DNA of 27,364 nt from Phycisphaerales bacterium UBA1161 (lineage in GTDB: Bacteria; Planctomycetota; Phycisphaerae; Tepidisphaerales; Tepidisphaeraceae): NCBI GenBank assembly GCA_002311745.1, contig DBZL01000057.1:1-27364 (forward strand). Reading direction: 5' to 3'. Shown here one piece after another: positions 18,525 to 25,319 of the stretch (position 1 is its first letter; the number at the start of each line of letters is the position of its first letter). Both the position numbers and the translations under genes were made by a program. The notes beneath the pieces are model-generated. The model saw only the letters and a list, made by a program, of their open reading frames with translations. It was not told the DNA's origin and searched no databases.

Positions 18525-18752
18525 CTAAGCGGCTTCCACGGCCGTGTAAACCTTCCCATGTAACTTGAGCCAGTCGATGTCCCCGTTCTTCGCGTGCAAC
18601 TCGATCTGGCGGAGCAGTTCGACGGTGTGGGCTTCAAAACATGGCTCACTCGGATCGGCGTCGGGAATGACCGCCTCAACCTCGACCGCGACCACCAACT
18701 TGTCGGTCCGAACCAGCCGCGTTCGTCTCACTCGCTTGCCTGTCAGTTGCAT
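18525..18752 (-). CDS. Small conserved-type hypothetical protein, possible partner of the DUF4258 protein
   Basis: 75 residues from ATG 18752, or 78 from the GTG at 18761, which overlaps the upstream TGA as GTGA. Composition is beta then alpha: TRLVRTDKLVVAVEVEAVIPDADPSEPCFEAHTVELLRQI, then GDIDWLKLHGKVYTAVEAA. I recall similar proteins encoded next to DUF4258 or HicB-type genes but know no assigned function. Because it directly follows the DUF4258 gene with overlap, the two probably form a pair, perhaps antitoxin with toxin. Confidence 0.6.
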   Translation of the reverse strand: MQLTGKRVRRTRLVRTDKLVVAVEVEAVIPDADPSEPCFEAHTVELLRQIELHAKNGDIDWLKLHGKVYTAVEAA

Positions 18753-18757
18753 AAGAT

Positions 18758-18991
18758 TCACTCATCAAAGAAGTGTACCGTAACGAGTTTCGCCACCTCC
18801 ACGGAAATCACATGTGACCCGACCGCCTTGATCGGGGTTCCATCGGCGAGCAATTGCCGCACTTCCACAGCCGGATGCGGCGCGGCGTCGGGATGCGCCG
18901 CCAGAACATCCGCATGTTCCACCCCGTCTACAACTTGCCATTCAAGAATGCCGCGTTCCTCAAGTCGCTCCACGGCGTGCTGTCCGACCAC
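18758..18991 (-). CDS. DUF4258 domain-containing protein (possible toxin)
   Basis: 77 residues with the DUF4258 (PF14076) pattern: HAVERLEERGILEWQVVDGVEHADV at the start, a central PAVEVRQLLADG, and the closing strand HVISVEVAKLVTVHFF. DUF4258 proteins resemble RelE-fold mRNA interferases in size and layout and often occur in toxin-antitoxin-like pairs. The start is a GTG at 18991, directly after a TAG triplet (18994-18992). It is the first clear gene of the patch and overlaps the next gene by 4 nt at most. Confidence 0.65.
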   Translation of the reverse strand: MVGQHAVERLEERGILEWQVVDGVEHADVLAAHPDAAPHPAVEVRQLLADGTPIKAVGSHVISVEVAKLVTVHFFDE

Positions 18992-19111
18992 CTAGCGGCT
19001 GGCCAGAACCAGCCGGCAAATGGTCTCGAACAGCGCCTCCACTGTTGCCTTCCTCAGCCCGATGGAAACCCAATCATTGGGTCGCCGTAAGCACCCGCCT
19101 CAGTTCATCAA
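18992..19111 (-). other. Short coding-like remnant upstream of the DUF4258 gene
   Basis: Between the extended -10 promoter and the DUF4258 gene the minus strand reads DELRRVLTATQ-stop in one frame (stop TGA at 19076-19074). In the next frame it reads NDWVSIGLRKATVEALFETICRL, ending LVLASR-TAG at 18994-18992. Together they look like one short protein broken by a single-base frameshift, but I cannot name it. A GTG at 19042 behind AGGAAGG could start a 16-residue peptide. The 220-nt gap 18992-19211 holds nothing else except the promoter. Confidence 0.25.
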
Positions 19112-19120
19112 CCCCGCGTG

Positions 19121-19129
19121 ATTATACCA
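19121..19129 (-). promoter_or_regulatory. Extended -10 promoter at the head of the small-gene patch
   Basis: On the minus strand the sequence reads TGGTATAAT (19129-19121): a perfect TATAAT with a TGn extension and no good -35. It would drive the small genes towards lower coordinates and is divergent from the FabZ cluster starting at 19212. Confidence 0.5.
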
Positions 19130-19211
19130 GAGTACCGCCGCGGAAGGCGCCGCCGTGCTTGCAAACCTGTCCCCCCACCGCTAAAACGCAGCGAATCTTC
19201 GGCAGGGATGC

Positions 19212-19691
19212 GTGAAATTCAACCTCATCGACAAAATCGAATCGATCTCCGACAGCCGGCTGGTGGCGCTGAAGTACGTCAGCCTGGCCGAGGAGTACCT
19301 GGCCGATCATTTCCCCACCTTCCCCGTGTTGCCGGGCGTTTTGATGCTGGAGGCGATCACGCAGGCGGCGGGCTGGCTGCTGCATCGCAACCATAACTTC
19401 GCACGCTCGATAGCCGTGCTGAAGGAAGCGCGGAACGTCAAATACGGCACGTTCGTGGCGCCGGGAAATTGCCTGCGCGTCGAGGTCGATGTGATCAAAC
19501 TGACCGAGGACGGCGGATCGTTCAAAGCGTCGGCGACGGTGAACGGTCAAGTGGCCGTGTCGGCGCGCGTCGAATTGGCGTATGTAAACGTCTCGGCCGC
19601 TCAGCCGGAGCTGGCGGAAATCGATCGGCGGCTGGCGGCACACAACCGCGACCGCTGGAACCTGCTGAGCCAACAAATGGTGCAACTATAG
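19212..19691 (+). CDS. FabZ-like 3-hydroxyacyl-ACP dehydratase (catalytically complete)
   Basis: 159 residues of the hot-dog fold FabZ family, which dehydrates 3-hydroxyacyl-ACP to trans-2-enoyl-ACP. The active-site stretch is intact: ADHFPTFPVLPGVLMLEAITQAAG, with catalytic His33 and Glu47. Length is slightly above the usual 140-150 because of a C-terminal helix (AEIDRRLAAHNRDRW). The start is a GTG at 19212 with GGCAGGGA upstream; an ATG at 19208 is in another frame. First gene of the five-gene cluster; the ACP follows 12 nt downstream. It is probably not the housekeeping fabZ, because its partner genes are specialised paralogues. A promoter could not be identified. Confidence 0.9.
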   Translation: MKFNLIDKIESISDSRLVALKYVSLAEEYLADHFPTFPVLPGVLMLEAITQAAGWLLHRNHNFARSIAVLKEARNVKYGTFVAPGNCLRVEVDVIKLTEDGGSFKASATVNGQVAVSARVELAYVNVSAAQPELAEIDRRLAAHNRDRWNLLSQQMVQL

Positions 19692-19703
19692 AGGAAAAGT
19701 CGC

Positions 19704-20120
19704 ATGGCCATCTCCAAAGATGCAATCTACGAAAAAGTCCAGGGCGTGCTGGTGGATGCCTTGGGCGTGGACGAAGAGGAAGTGACGCCCGAGGCGACGC
19801 TGCGCGAAGACCTGGGCGCCGAGAGCATCGACTTTCTCGACATCGTGTTCCGCCTGGAGAAGGCGTTCACCACCGACCCGGCCAAGCCGTTCAAGATTCC
19901 GCGCGGCGAGCTGTTCCCGGAAAACCTGCCGGCGATGATGTCGGATGAGCAGTTCGTGAAGGACGGCAGGATCACGCCCCTGGGGAGCGAGGAACTGAAA
20001 AAACGAATGCCGTTCGCGGATTTCGCCGAGTTCGACAAGAATCCGACGGTGCAAGGCGCGCAGAACCTGCTGAACGTGCAGACGGTGGTCAATTACATCA
20101 ACTCCAAGCTCAACGGCTAA
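19704..20120 (+). CDS. Acyl carrier protein with long insertion
   Basis: 138 residues against about 80 for a normal ACP. The N-terminal half is ordinary: a first helix, LGVDEEEVTPEATLREDLGAES, and the phosphopantetheine attachment Ser41 in GAESIDFLDIV (ESI instead of the usual DSL). Between helix II and the final helix (NVQTVVNYINSKL) there are about 60 extra residues containing FPENLPAMMSDEQFVKDGRIT and an acidic/aromatic stretch. An AGAGGAAAAG Shine-Dalgarno precedes the ATG. It lies between the two FabZ-like genes and is probably the private carrier of this pathway. The insert might be a docking element for the KS or FabZ partners; that is inference. Confidence 0.9.
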   Translation: MAISKDAIYEKVQGVLVDALGVDEEEVTPEATLREDLGAESIDFLDIVFRLEKAFTTDPAKPFKIPRGELFPENLPAMMSDEQFVKDGRITPLGSEELKKRMPFADFAEFDKNPTVQGAQNLLNVQTVVNYINSKLNG

Positions 20121-20133
20121 AATCGTCGCGCCC

Positions 20134-20628
20134 ATGCGGTGGATCTGGATCGACAAGTTTGTGGAGTTTGTGCCCAAGCAGTCGGCGGTGGCGGTCAAGA
20201 ACGTCTCGCTGGCGGAGGAATACCTGCACGATCTATACCCGGCCTTCCCGATCATGCCGCACACCCTCATCATCGAGGGGATGGCGCAAACCGCCGGCAT
20301 CCTGGTCGGCGAAGCGCGGAATTTCTCGGAAAAAGTGATCCTGGCCAAGATCGGCAAAGCCGTCTTCCATCGCCTGGTGCGGCCGGGCGAAACGCTGGCG
20401 TATCGCGCCAGGATCGATCAGCTTTCGGAAACCGGCGCCTCGGTCAGCGGCACCGTGCGGCTGGGCCTGCAGAGCGACGGCCCCGTGGTCGCCGAGATCG
20501 AGCTGATGTTCAGCCACATCGACAAGAACCTGGCCGGGGCCCAGTTCCCCGAGCATAATTTCGTCTTCACGCGGCAGTTCACCGAACTCTTGCAGAGCTA
20601 TCGCGCGGCGGCGAACATCACGTTGTAA
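20134..20628 (+). CDS. Second FabZ-like protein, catalytic His missing
   Basis: 164 residues, a paralogue of the gene at 19212 (both have SLAEEYL before the active-site region). The segment that should read DHFPxxPxxPG reads DLYPAFPIMPH: His is replaced by Leu34, Phe by Tyr, and the following Gly by His. Glu48 (IIEGMAQTAG) is kept. Without the His, dehydration by the usual mechanism is unlikely on its own. Hot-dog dehydratases act as dimers whose active sites lie at the subunit interface, so a mixed dimer with the intact FabZ is plausible, as for mycobacterial HadAB/HadBC where one subunit is non-catalytic. ATG 20134 without a strong Shine-Dalgarno, 13 nt after the ACP stop, suggests coupling. 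Confidence 0.85.
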   Translation: MRWIWIDKFVEFVPKQSAVAVKNVSLAEEYLHDLYPAFPIMPHTLIIEGMAQTAGILVGEARNFSEKVILAKIGKAVFHRLVRPGETLAYRARIDQLSETGASVSGTVRLGLQSDGPVVAEIELMFSHIDKNLAGAQFPEHNFVFTRQFTELLQSYRAAANITL

Positions 20629-20641
20629 GAACCGCTTCAAC

Positions 20642-21946
20642 ATGGCCAGAGTGGTCGTCACTGGAATCGGCATCGTTTCGCCTTTGGGCGTCGGCAGCCG
20701 CGCGCATTGGGAGGCCCTGATCGACGGCAAGACCGGCGTGCGGCGCGTCGCGGCGTTCGACGCGTCCGGTTTTGCCTGCCAGATCGGCGGCGAAGTGCCG
20801 GCGTTCAAGATCGGCGATTTCGTCCCCAAGAGCTACCGCAAAGCCACCAAGGTGATGGCCCGCGACATCGAGCTGGCCGTCGTGGCCGCGGATGATGCGT
20901 TCAAGGATTCCGGACTGCAATCCCAGGCGTACACCCAAACGCCCAACTTCGACGGCAGGCGCTTCGGCTGCAACATCGGAGCGGGTTTGGTCAGCGCGGA
21001 ACTGGCCGAGCTGGGCGCCGCCATGACCACCGCCCGATCCGCAAACGATCCCAATCGCCTGGATTTGGGCCAATGGGGCAAGGATGGGATGACCCAACTC
21101 ACGCCCCTGTGGCTGCTGAAATACCTGCCCAACATGCTGGCCTGTCACGTGACGATCATTCATCAACTCAAAGGCCCCAGTAACACGATCACCTGCGCCG
21201 ATGCCAGCAGCCACCTGGCCATCGGCGAAGCGTTCCGCACCATCCAGCGCGGCAACGCCGAGCTGGCGATCTGCGGCGGAGCCGAGTGCAAACTCAGCCC
21301 CATGGGCCTGCTTCGGCAGACGCTGCTGGGCCGGCTGAATGTGTCATGCAACGACGATCCCGGTCGGGCCGTGCGCCCCTTCGACGCCGATGCCGCCGGC
21401 ACGGCCCTGGGCGAAGGCGCCGGATTATTGATTCTGGAGGAGTACGATCGCGCCAAAAACCGCGGGGCGAAAATTTACGCCGAGTTGGTCGGCTTTGCCG
21501 CCAGCCAGGACAGTTACCAAGTGACGCAGCCCGATCCCAGCGGCCGAAGTTACGCCAAGGCCATCGCCAACGCCCTGGCCGATGCGGGGTTGACTGCGGC
21601 GGAGGTGGATGTGATTGTGCCCAACGGCTTGGGGATCGCGTCGCACGATCGCGCCGAGTTGGCGGGATTGCAGACGGCTTTGGGCAGCGCCGCGGCGACG
21701 GCGCCGGTTTCTCCGATCAAAGCGCAAACGGGCAGCCTGGCTGCCGGCAGCGGCGTCGAAGCCGCCACCGCCGTGCTGGCCCTGCATCACGGCAAAATCC
21801 CTCCGGCCATCAACACGCGCAAACCGTTGGGCGGCGTGAAACTGAACGTGTCGCCGCAGACGCGCGACGCCAAAATCGACGTGGCCGTCAGCAGCGTCTA
21901 CAGTTTGGGCGGCCAAAACGCGGCACTCGTGTTTCGGAAGGTGTAA
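20642..21946 (+). CDS. Degenerate ketosynthase (KS-beta / chain-length-factor-like)
   Basis: 434 residues with the full thiolase/FabF fold (MARVVVTGIGIVSPLG at the start, LGEGAGLLILEE, SLGGQNAALVF at the end). All three catalytic positions are changed. The nucleophile Cys is Asp187 (TCADASSHLAIGEA), with a Cys two residues earlier. The first active-site His is Asn328 (VPNGLGI for NAHGTGT). The second His is Ser365 (KAQTGS for KSMMGH), while Lys360 remains. It cannot condense acyl chains in the normal way. Type II polyketide systems pair such a KS-beta with an active KS-alpha to set chain length, and the next gene, separated by 1 nt, is an intact KS. The usual KS-beta nucleophile replacement is Gln, so Asp here is a different solution. 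Confidence 0.9.
   Translation: MARVVVTGIGIVSPLGVGSRAHWEALIDGKTGVRRVAAFDASGFACQIGGEVPAFKIGDFVPKSYRKATKVMARDIELAVVAADDAFKDSGLQSQAYTQTPNFDGRRFGCNIGAGLVSAELAELGAAMTTARSANDPNRLDLGQWGKDGMTQLTPLWLLKYLPNMLACHVTIIHQLKGPSNTITCADASSHLAIGEAFRTIQRGNAELAICGGAECKLSPMGLLRQTLLGRLNVSCNDDPGRAVRPFDADAAGTALGEGAGLLILEEYDRAKNRGAKIYAELVGFAASQDSYQVTQPDPSGRSYAKAIANALADAGLTAAEVDVIVPNGLGIASHDRAELAGLQTALGSAAATAPVSPIKAQTGSLAAGSGVEAATAVLALHHGKIPPAINTRKPLGGVKLNVSPQTRDAKIDVAVSSVYSLGGQNAALVFRKV
21936..21941 (+). promoter_or_regulatory. Ribosome binding site that selects a GTG start for the intact KS
   Basis: GGAAGG lies 6 nt before the GTG at 21948 but 15 nt before the in-frame ATG at 21957. Spacing favours the GTG. The site is inside the 3' end of the degenerate KS gene, which also suggests coupled translation of the two subunits. 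Confidence 0.5.
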
Positions 21947-21947
21947 C

Positions 21948-23246
21948 GTGAATGCCATGAACCGCGTCGTGATTACGGGCATGGGATGGGTCACGCCGAT
22001 GGGGCACAACATCGAGGGCGTGTGGAAGCGCCTGCTGGGCGGCGAGTCGGGCATTGCCCGCACGACGCTCTTTGACGCCGCCACGTTCCCAACCTGCATC
22101 TCGGCCCAAGTGAAGGAGGACTACCGCCTGGAAGATTTTCTGGGCGATCTGGGGCCGCACGCGGGAGCGGGACGCAATACGCGGTTTGCCCTGGGCGCTT
22201 GCGCCCAAGCGTGGAAGGCCAGCGGGCTGGATGCCGCCAAGCTGGATATGGATCGCGTGGGGATTTACCTGGGCAGCGGCGAAGGTTCGCTGGATTTTGA
22301 CGCGTACAGTGGCGCGATCCTGTCCGGCTGGACGGCACAGTCGGCGACGATGGACATGACCCGATGGGCCGCGGTCGCTTTTGAACGCATGAACGCGGTG
22401 CGGGAACTGGAGCAGGAGCCCAACATGCCCCTGTCGCACCTGGCCCTGTTGACGGGAGCGCGCGGCCCGGCGCTGAACTGCCTGACGGCCTGCGCCGCCA
22501 GCACGCAGGCCATCGGCGAGGCGATGGAGATTCTGCGCCGCGGCGACGCGGATGTCATGATCGGCGGCGGAGCGCACAGCATGATCCATCCGCTGGGCGT
22601 CACCGGATTCATCCGGCTGACAGCGCTGTCCACAGCCAACGAGGATCCGCCGCGTGCCAGCCGGCCCTTCGACGCCAAGCGCGGTGGATTCGTCCTGGGC
22701 GAAGGCGCCGGCATGGTCATCCTCGAAACCCTGCAGCACGCGCAAAAGCGCGGGGCCAACATCCTGGCGGAAGTGGTCGGCTACGGCTCGACGGCCGATG
22801 CGTTCCGCATCACCGATCAGCACCCTGAAGGCGAAGGGGCGATCGCCGCCATGACCGAAGCCCTGGCCGATGCGCACCTGGAACCCAAGGACATCGGCTA
22901 CATCAACGCGCACGGCACGGGCACGCGCGAAAATGACGGAAACGAAACGGGCGCGATCAAGGCGGTTTTTGGCGAGCATGCGCGAAAATGCGCGATCAGC
23001 AGCATCAAGAGCATGATGGGCCATCTGATCGCCGCCGCGGGAGCGGTGGAGTTGATCTGCTGCGTGCTGGCGATCCGGGACAACATTCTGCCGCCGACGA
23101 TGAACCTGCAGAACGCCGACCCGGAGTGTGATCTGGATTACGTTCCCAACAAAGCTCGCCGGGCCAAAGTCGATGTGGCCATGTCCAACAGCTTTGGCTT
23201 CGGAGGCCAAAACGATACCCTGATAGTGCGACGATTTGTCGGATGA
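21948..23246 (+). CDS. Beta-ketoacyl-ACP synthase, FabF-like (intact KS-alpha)
   Basis: 432 residues. Catalytic Cys182 in CLTACAAST, His322 in NAHGTGTREND, Lys354 and His359 in KSMMGHL are all present, so it should carry out decarboxylating condensation of malonyl-ACP with an acyl chain. Its sequence shares the fold and length of the preceding degenerate KS but is clearly a different paralogue. The pair looks like a KS-alpha/KS-beta heterodimer. Last gene of the cluster; a 101-nt AT-rich gap follows. It is probably not the housekeeping fabF, because of its position beside a KS-beta and a special ACP, but this cannot be decided from the window. Confidence 0.93.
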   Translation: MNAMNRVVITGMGWVTPMGHNIEGVWKRLLGGESGIARTTLFDAATFPTCISAQVKEDYRLEDFLGDLGPHAGAGRNTRFALGACAQAWKASGLDAAKLDMDRVGIYLGSGEGSLDFDAYSGAILSGWTAQSATMDMTRWAAVAFERMNAVRELEQEPNMPLSHLALLTGARGPALNCLTACAASTQAIGEAMEILRRGDADVMIGGGAHSMIHPLGVTGFIRLTALSTANEDPPRASRPFDAKRGGFVLGEGAGMVILETLQHAQKRGANILAEVVGYGSTADAFRITDQHPEGEGAIAAMTEALADAHLEPKDIGYINAHGTGTRENDGNETGAIKAVFGEHARKCAISSIKSMMGHLIAAAGAVELICCVLAIRDNILPPTMNLQNADPECDLDYVPNKARRAKVDVAMSNSFGFGGQNDTLIVRRFVG

Positions 23247-23347
23247 ATCTTACATAACTCGTTGCAGGAGCAGAAACAGAAAATAGTCATATATAAATTT
23301 TATAGGAATTGTTATAAACTCAACGAAGGTTGAACGGGGTGTCAGCC
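23247..23347. other. AT-rich intergenic region upstream of the ABC importer
   Basis: About 100 nt, far richer in A and T than the surroundings, with ATATAAATTTTATA and TTATAAAC. TTGCAG at 23262-23267 could be a -35, but no -10 is clearly spaced from it. It most likely holds the promoter of the importer operon. Nothing else is seen. Confidence 0.4.
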
Positions 23348-24376
23348 ATGAACGGACGCCGAAAAATCTACATTTTGCTATTCGCGGCGATGTTGGTAGG
23401 CGGCTGCCGCAAGGAGCGGCAGGGGCAGCCAGCGGCGGCGCAGCCGGCGCCGGCGGAACTGCGACTGGCGTATTTCGCCAACGTCACCCACGCGCAGGCG
23501 GTGTTGGGCGTGGCCTCGGGCGAGTTCCAGGCGGCGCTGGGACCGGTGAAGTTGAAGACGCGCGTGTTCAACGCCGGGCCGGAACTGATCCAGTCGCTCA
23601 ACGCCGGCGAAGTGGACATCGGCTACATCGGGCCGGGGCCGGTGCTGATGGCGCATGCCAACAGCGGCGGCCAGGCCGTTCGCGTGATCAGCGGCGCGGC
23701 GGCCAACGGCGTGGTCATTGTGGCGCGCAAGGACGCGGGGATCGCCACACTGGCCGATCTGCGAGGCAAGCGCATCGCAACCCCGCAGCTCGGCAACACG
23801 CAGGACGTGTCCGCGCGGCATTACCTGGTGGCCGTGCTGGGCCAGGCCAATGCGGACAACGTGCTTCCAGTTCCCAACTCGCAGCAATCGGGGCTGATGG
23901 CGCGGGGGAAGATCGACGCGGCGTGGGTGCCCGAGCCTTGGGGGGCGCGGTTGATGGCGGACACGGGCGCCATCCTGGTCGGCGAGGAAAAAGACCTGTG
24001 GCCGCGGCACCAGTTTGCCATGACGGTGATCATCACCACGCCGCAGTTTCTGGCCAACCATCCGGACTTGGTGGAGAAGATTCTGACCGTGCACCACCAT
24101 TGGACCCAGCGACTGCGTTCCAGCCCCGGGCAATGCGAATCGCCACTGGGAACGGCGCTGGCGGCGCTGACGGGCAAACAGTTGCCGGCGGATGTGCTCC
24201 ACGCCAGCGTGCAGCGGACGCAATTCACCGATGACCCCCTGCCCGATACCTTTGCGGCGATGGGAAAATGGTCGGCAGATTTGGGTTTCATTAAGATTGC
24301 GCCCGATCTGACGGGGCTGTTTGAAATGGGTATGATTGAGCGGTTGGGCGGGGCAACGGCAACGACGATGCCGTGA
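23348..24376 (+). CDS. ABC transporter substrate-binding lipoprotein (nitrate/sulfonate/taurine type)
   Basis: 342 residues from the ATG at 23348, with GGGGTG 6 nt upstream; a TTG at 23330 is less likely. The signal peptide ends in the lipobox LVGGC, so Cys20 is lipidated and the protein is anchored outside the inner membrane. The mature part is the NMT1/THI5- and SsuA-like fold: LRLAYFANVTHAQAVLGVASGEF, then the hinge FNAGPELIQSLNAGEVDIGYIGPGPVLMAHANSG, and AAWVPEPWGARL. Such proteins bind sulfonates, nitrate, taurine or thiamine precursors; the ligand cannot be read from the sequence. The operon continues with the ATPase 13 nt downstream and the permease. Confidence 0.9.
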   Translation: MNGRRKIYILLFAAMLVGGCRKERQGQPAAAQPAPAELRLAYFANVTHAQAVLGVASGEFQAALGPVKLKTRVFNAGPELIQSLNAGEVDIGYIGPGPVLMAHANSGGQAVRVISGAAANGVVIVARKDAGIATLADLRGKRIATPQLGNTQDVSARHYLVAVLGQANADNVLPVPNSQQSGLMARGKIDAAWVPEPWGARLMADTGAILVGEEKDLWPRHQFAMTVIITTPQFLANHPDLVEKILTVHHHWTQRLRSSPGQCESPLGTALAALTGKQLPADVLHASVQRTQFTDDPLPDTFAAMGKWSADLGFIKIAPDLTGLFEMGMIERLGGATATTMP

Positions 24377-24389
24377 CGAAAGGCGTTGG

Positions 24390-25319
24390 ATGACGTTGGC
24401 TCGGACGTACCAAGACCTGTCCCGCCCGGGGGCTGGAGGAACCGCGCCGCTGTCCGCCACCGCCGCCGCCGCGCCGCGCAGCGGCAGGCTCGTGCTTTCC
24501 GGAATATACAAGCGGTTCAACTCCTCGCCGGTGGCGGCGCTGCACGACGTTTCGCTGCATTGCCAGCCGGGGGAATTCGTGGTGGTGGTCGGACCCAGCG
24601 GCTGCGGCAAAACCACGCTGCTGAACATCGCCGCGGGGATCGTCCATCCCGACCGCGGCTCGGCGGTCCTGGACGACAAACCCATCCGATTCCCCGGCCC
24701 TGACCGGGCCATGGTGTTCCAGGATCACGCGCTTTTCCCGTGGCTGACGGCCCAGCAGAACGTGGAATTCGGCCTGCGCATGGCCGGCATGGGCGCCGCC
24801 GAGCGGCGCCAGCGCAGCATGGAGGCGCTGCGCATGGTGCATTTGGGCGGCAGCGGCAAGAAACTGGTACACGAGTTGTCCGGCGGCATGCGGCAACGCG
24901 TGGCGCTGGCGCGGGCCCTGGTGATGGACCCGGCCGTGCTGCTGATGGATGAGCCCTTCGCCGCCCTGGACGCGCAGACGCGGACGCTGCTGCACCATCA
25001 ATTGCAGTTGCTTTGGTGCCTGACGCGCAAGACGGTGCTGTTCGTCACGCACTCGGTGGGCGAAGCGGTCCGCCTGGCCGACCGGGTCATCGTGATGCAC
25101 GCCCATCCGGGCAGAATCCGCAAGGTGATTCCGGTGCAACTGCCCCATCCGCGGACCTTCGACAGCGCCGACATCAACGAGCTGGCGCGCTTGGTCCGCA
25201 GGGAAATCGAGGAAGAGGTCAACCGTGTCAACGCCGCCCTGGCGGCCGAAGATTCGTGGCGGCCTAAAGAGACTGCTGATCTGGGTGCTCCTGCTGGCGA
25301 CCTGGGAAGCGGCATTTAG
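24390..25319 (+). CDS. ABC transporter ATP-binding protein (NrtD/SsuB/TauB type)
   Basis: 309 residues with start ATG 24390 (AAAGG 7 nt upstream). The ABC core is complete: Walker A GPSGCGKTT (from G68), Q-loop with FQDHALFPWLTA, signature LSGGMRQR (163-170), Walker B VLLMDEP (183-189) and switch His221 in FVTHSVGEAVRLADR. About 33 N-terminal residues are a Gly/Ala/Pro-rich extra, and the C-terminal 50 residues overlap the permease gene. It drives import together with the permease and lipoprotein. Confidence 0.92.
   Translation: MTLARTYQDLSRPGAGGTAPLSATAAAAPRSGRLVLSGIYKRFNSSPVAALHDVSLHCQPGEFVVVVGPSGCGKTTLLNIAAGIVHPDRGSAVLDDKPIRFPGPDRAMVFQDHALFPWLTAQQNVEFGLRMAGMGAAERRQRSMEALRMVHLGGSGKKLVHELSGGMRQRVALARALVMDPAVLLMDEPFAALDAQTRTLLHHQLQLLWCLTRKTVLFVTHSVGEAVRLADRVIVMHAHPGRIRKVIPVQLPHPRTFDSADINELARLVRREIEEEVNRVNAALAAEDSWRPKETADLGAPAGDLGSGI

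Noticed and set aside
19212..23246. Ladderane biosynthesis cluster
   Set aside because: Only FabZ, ACP and KS genes are shared. No radical SAM, phytoene-desaturase-like or other expected genes are in the window, and nothing else points to an anammox organism.
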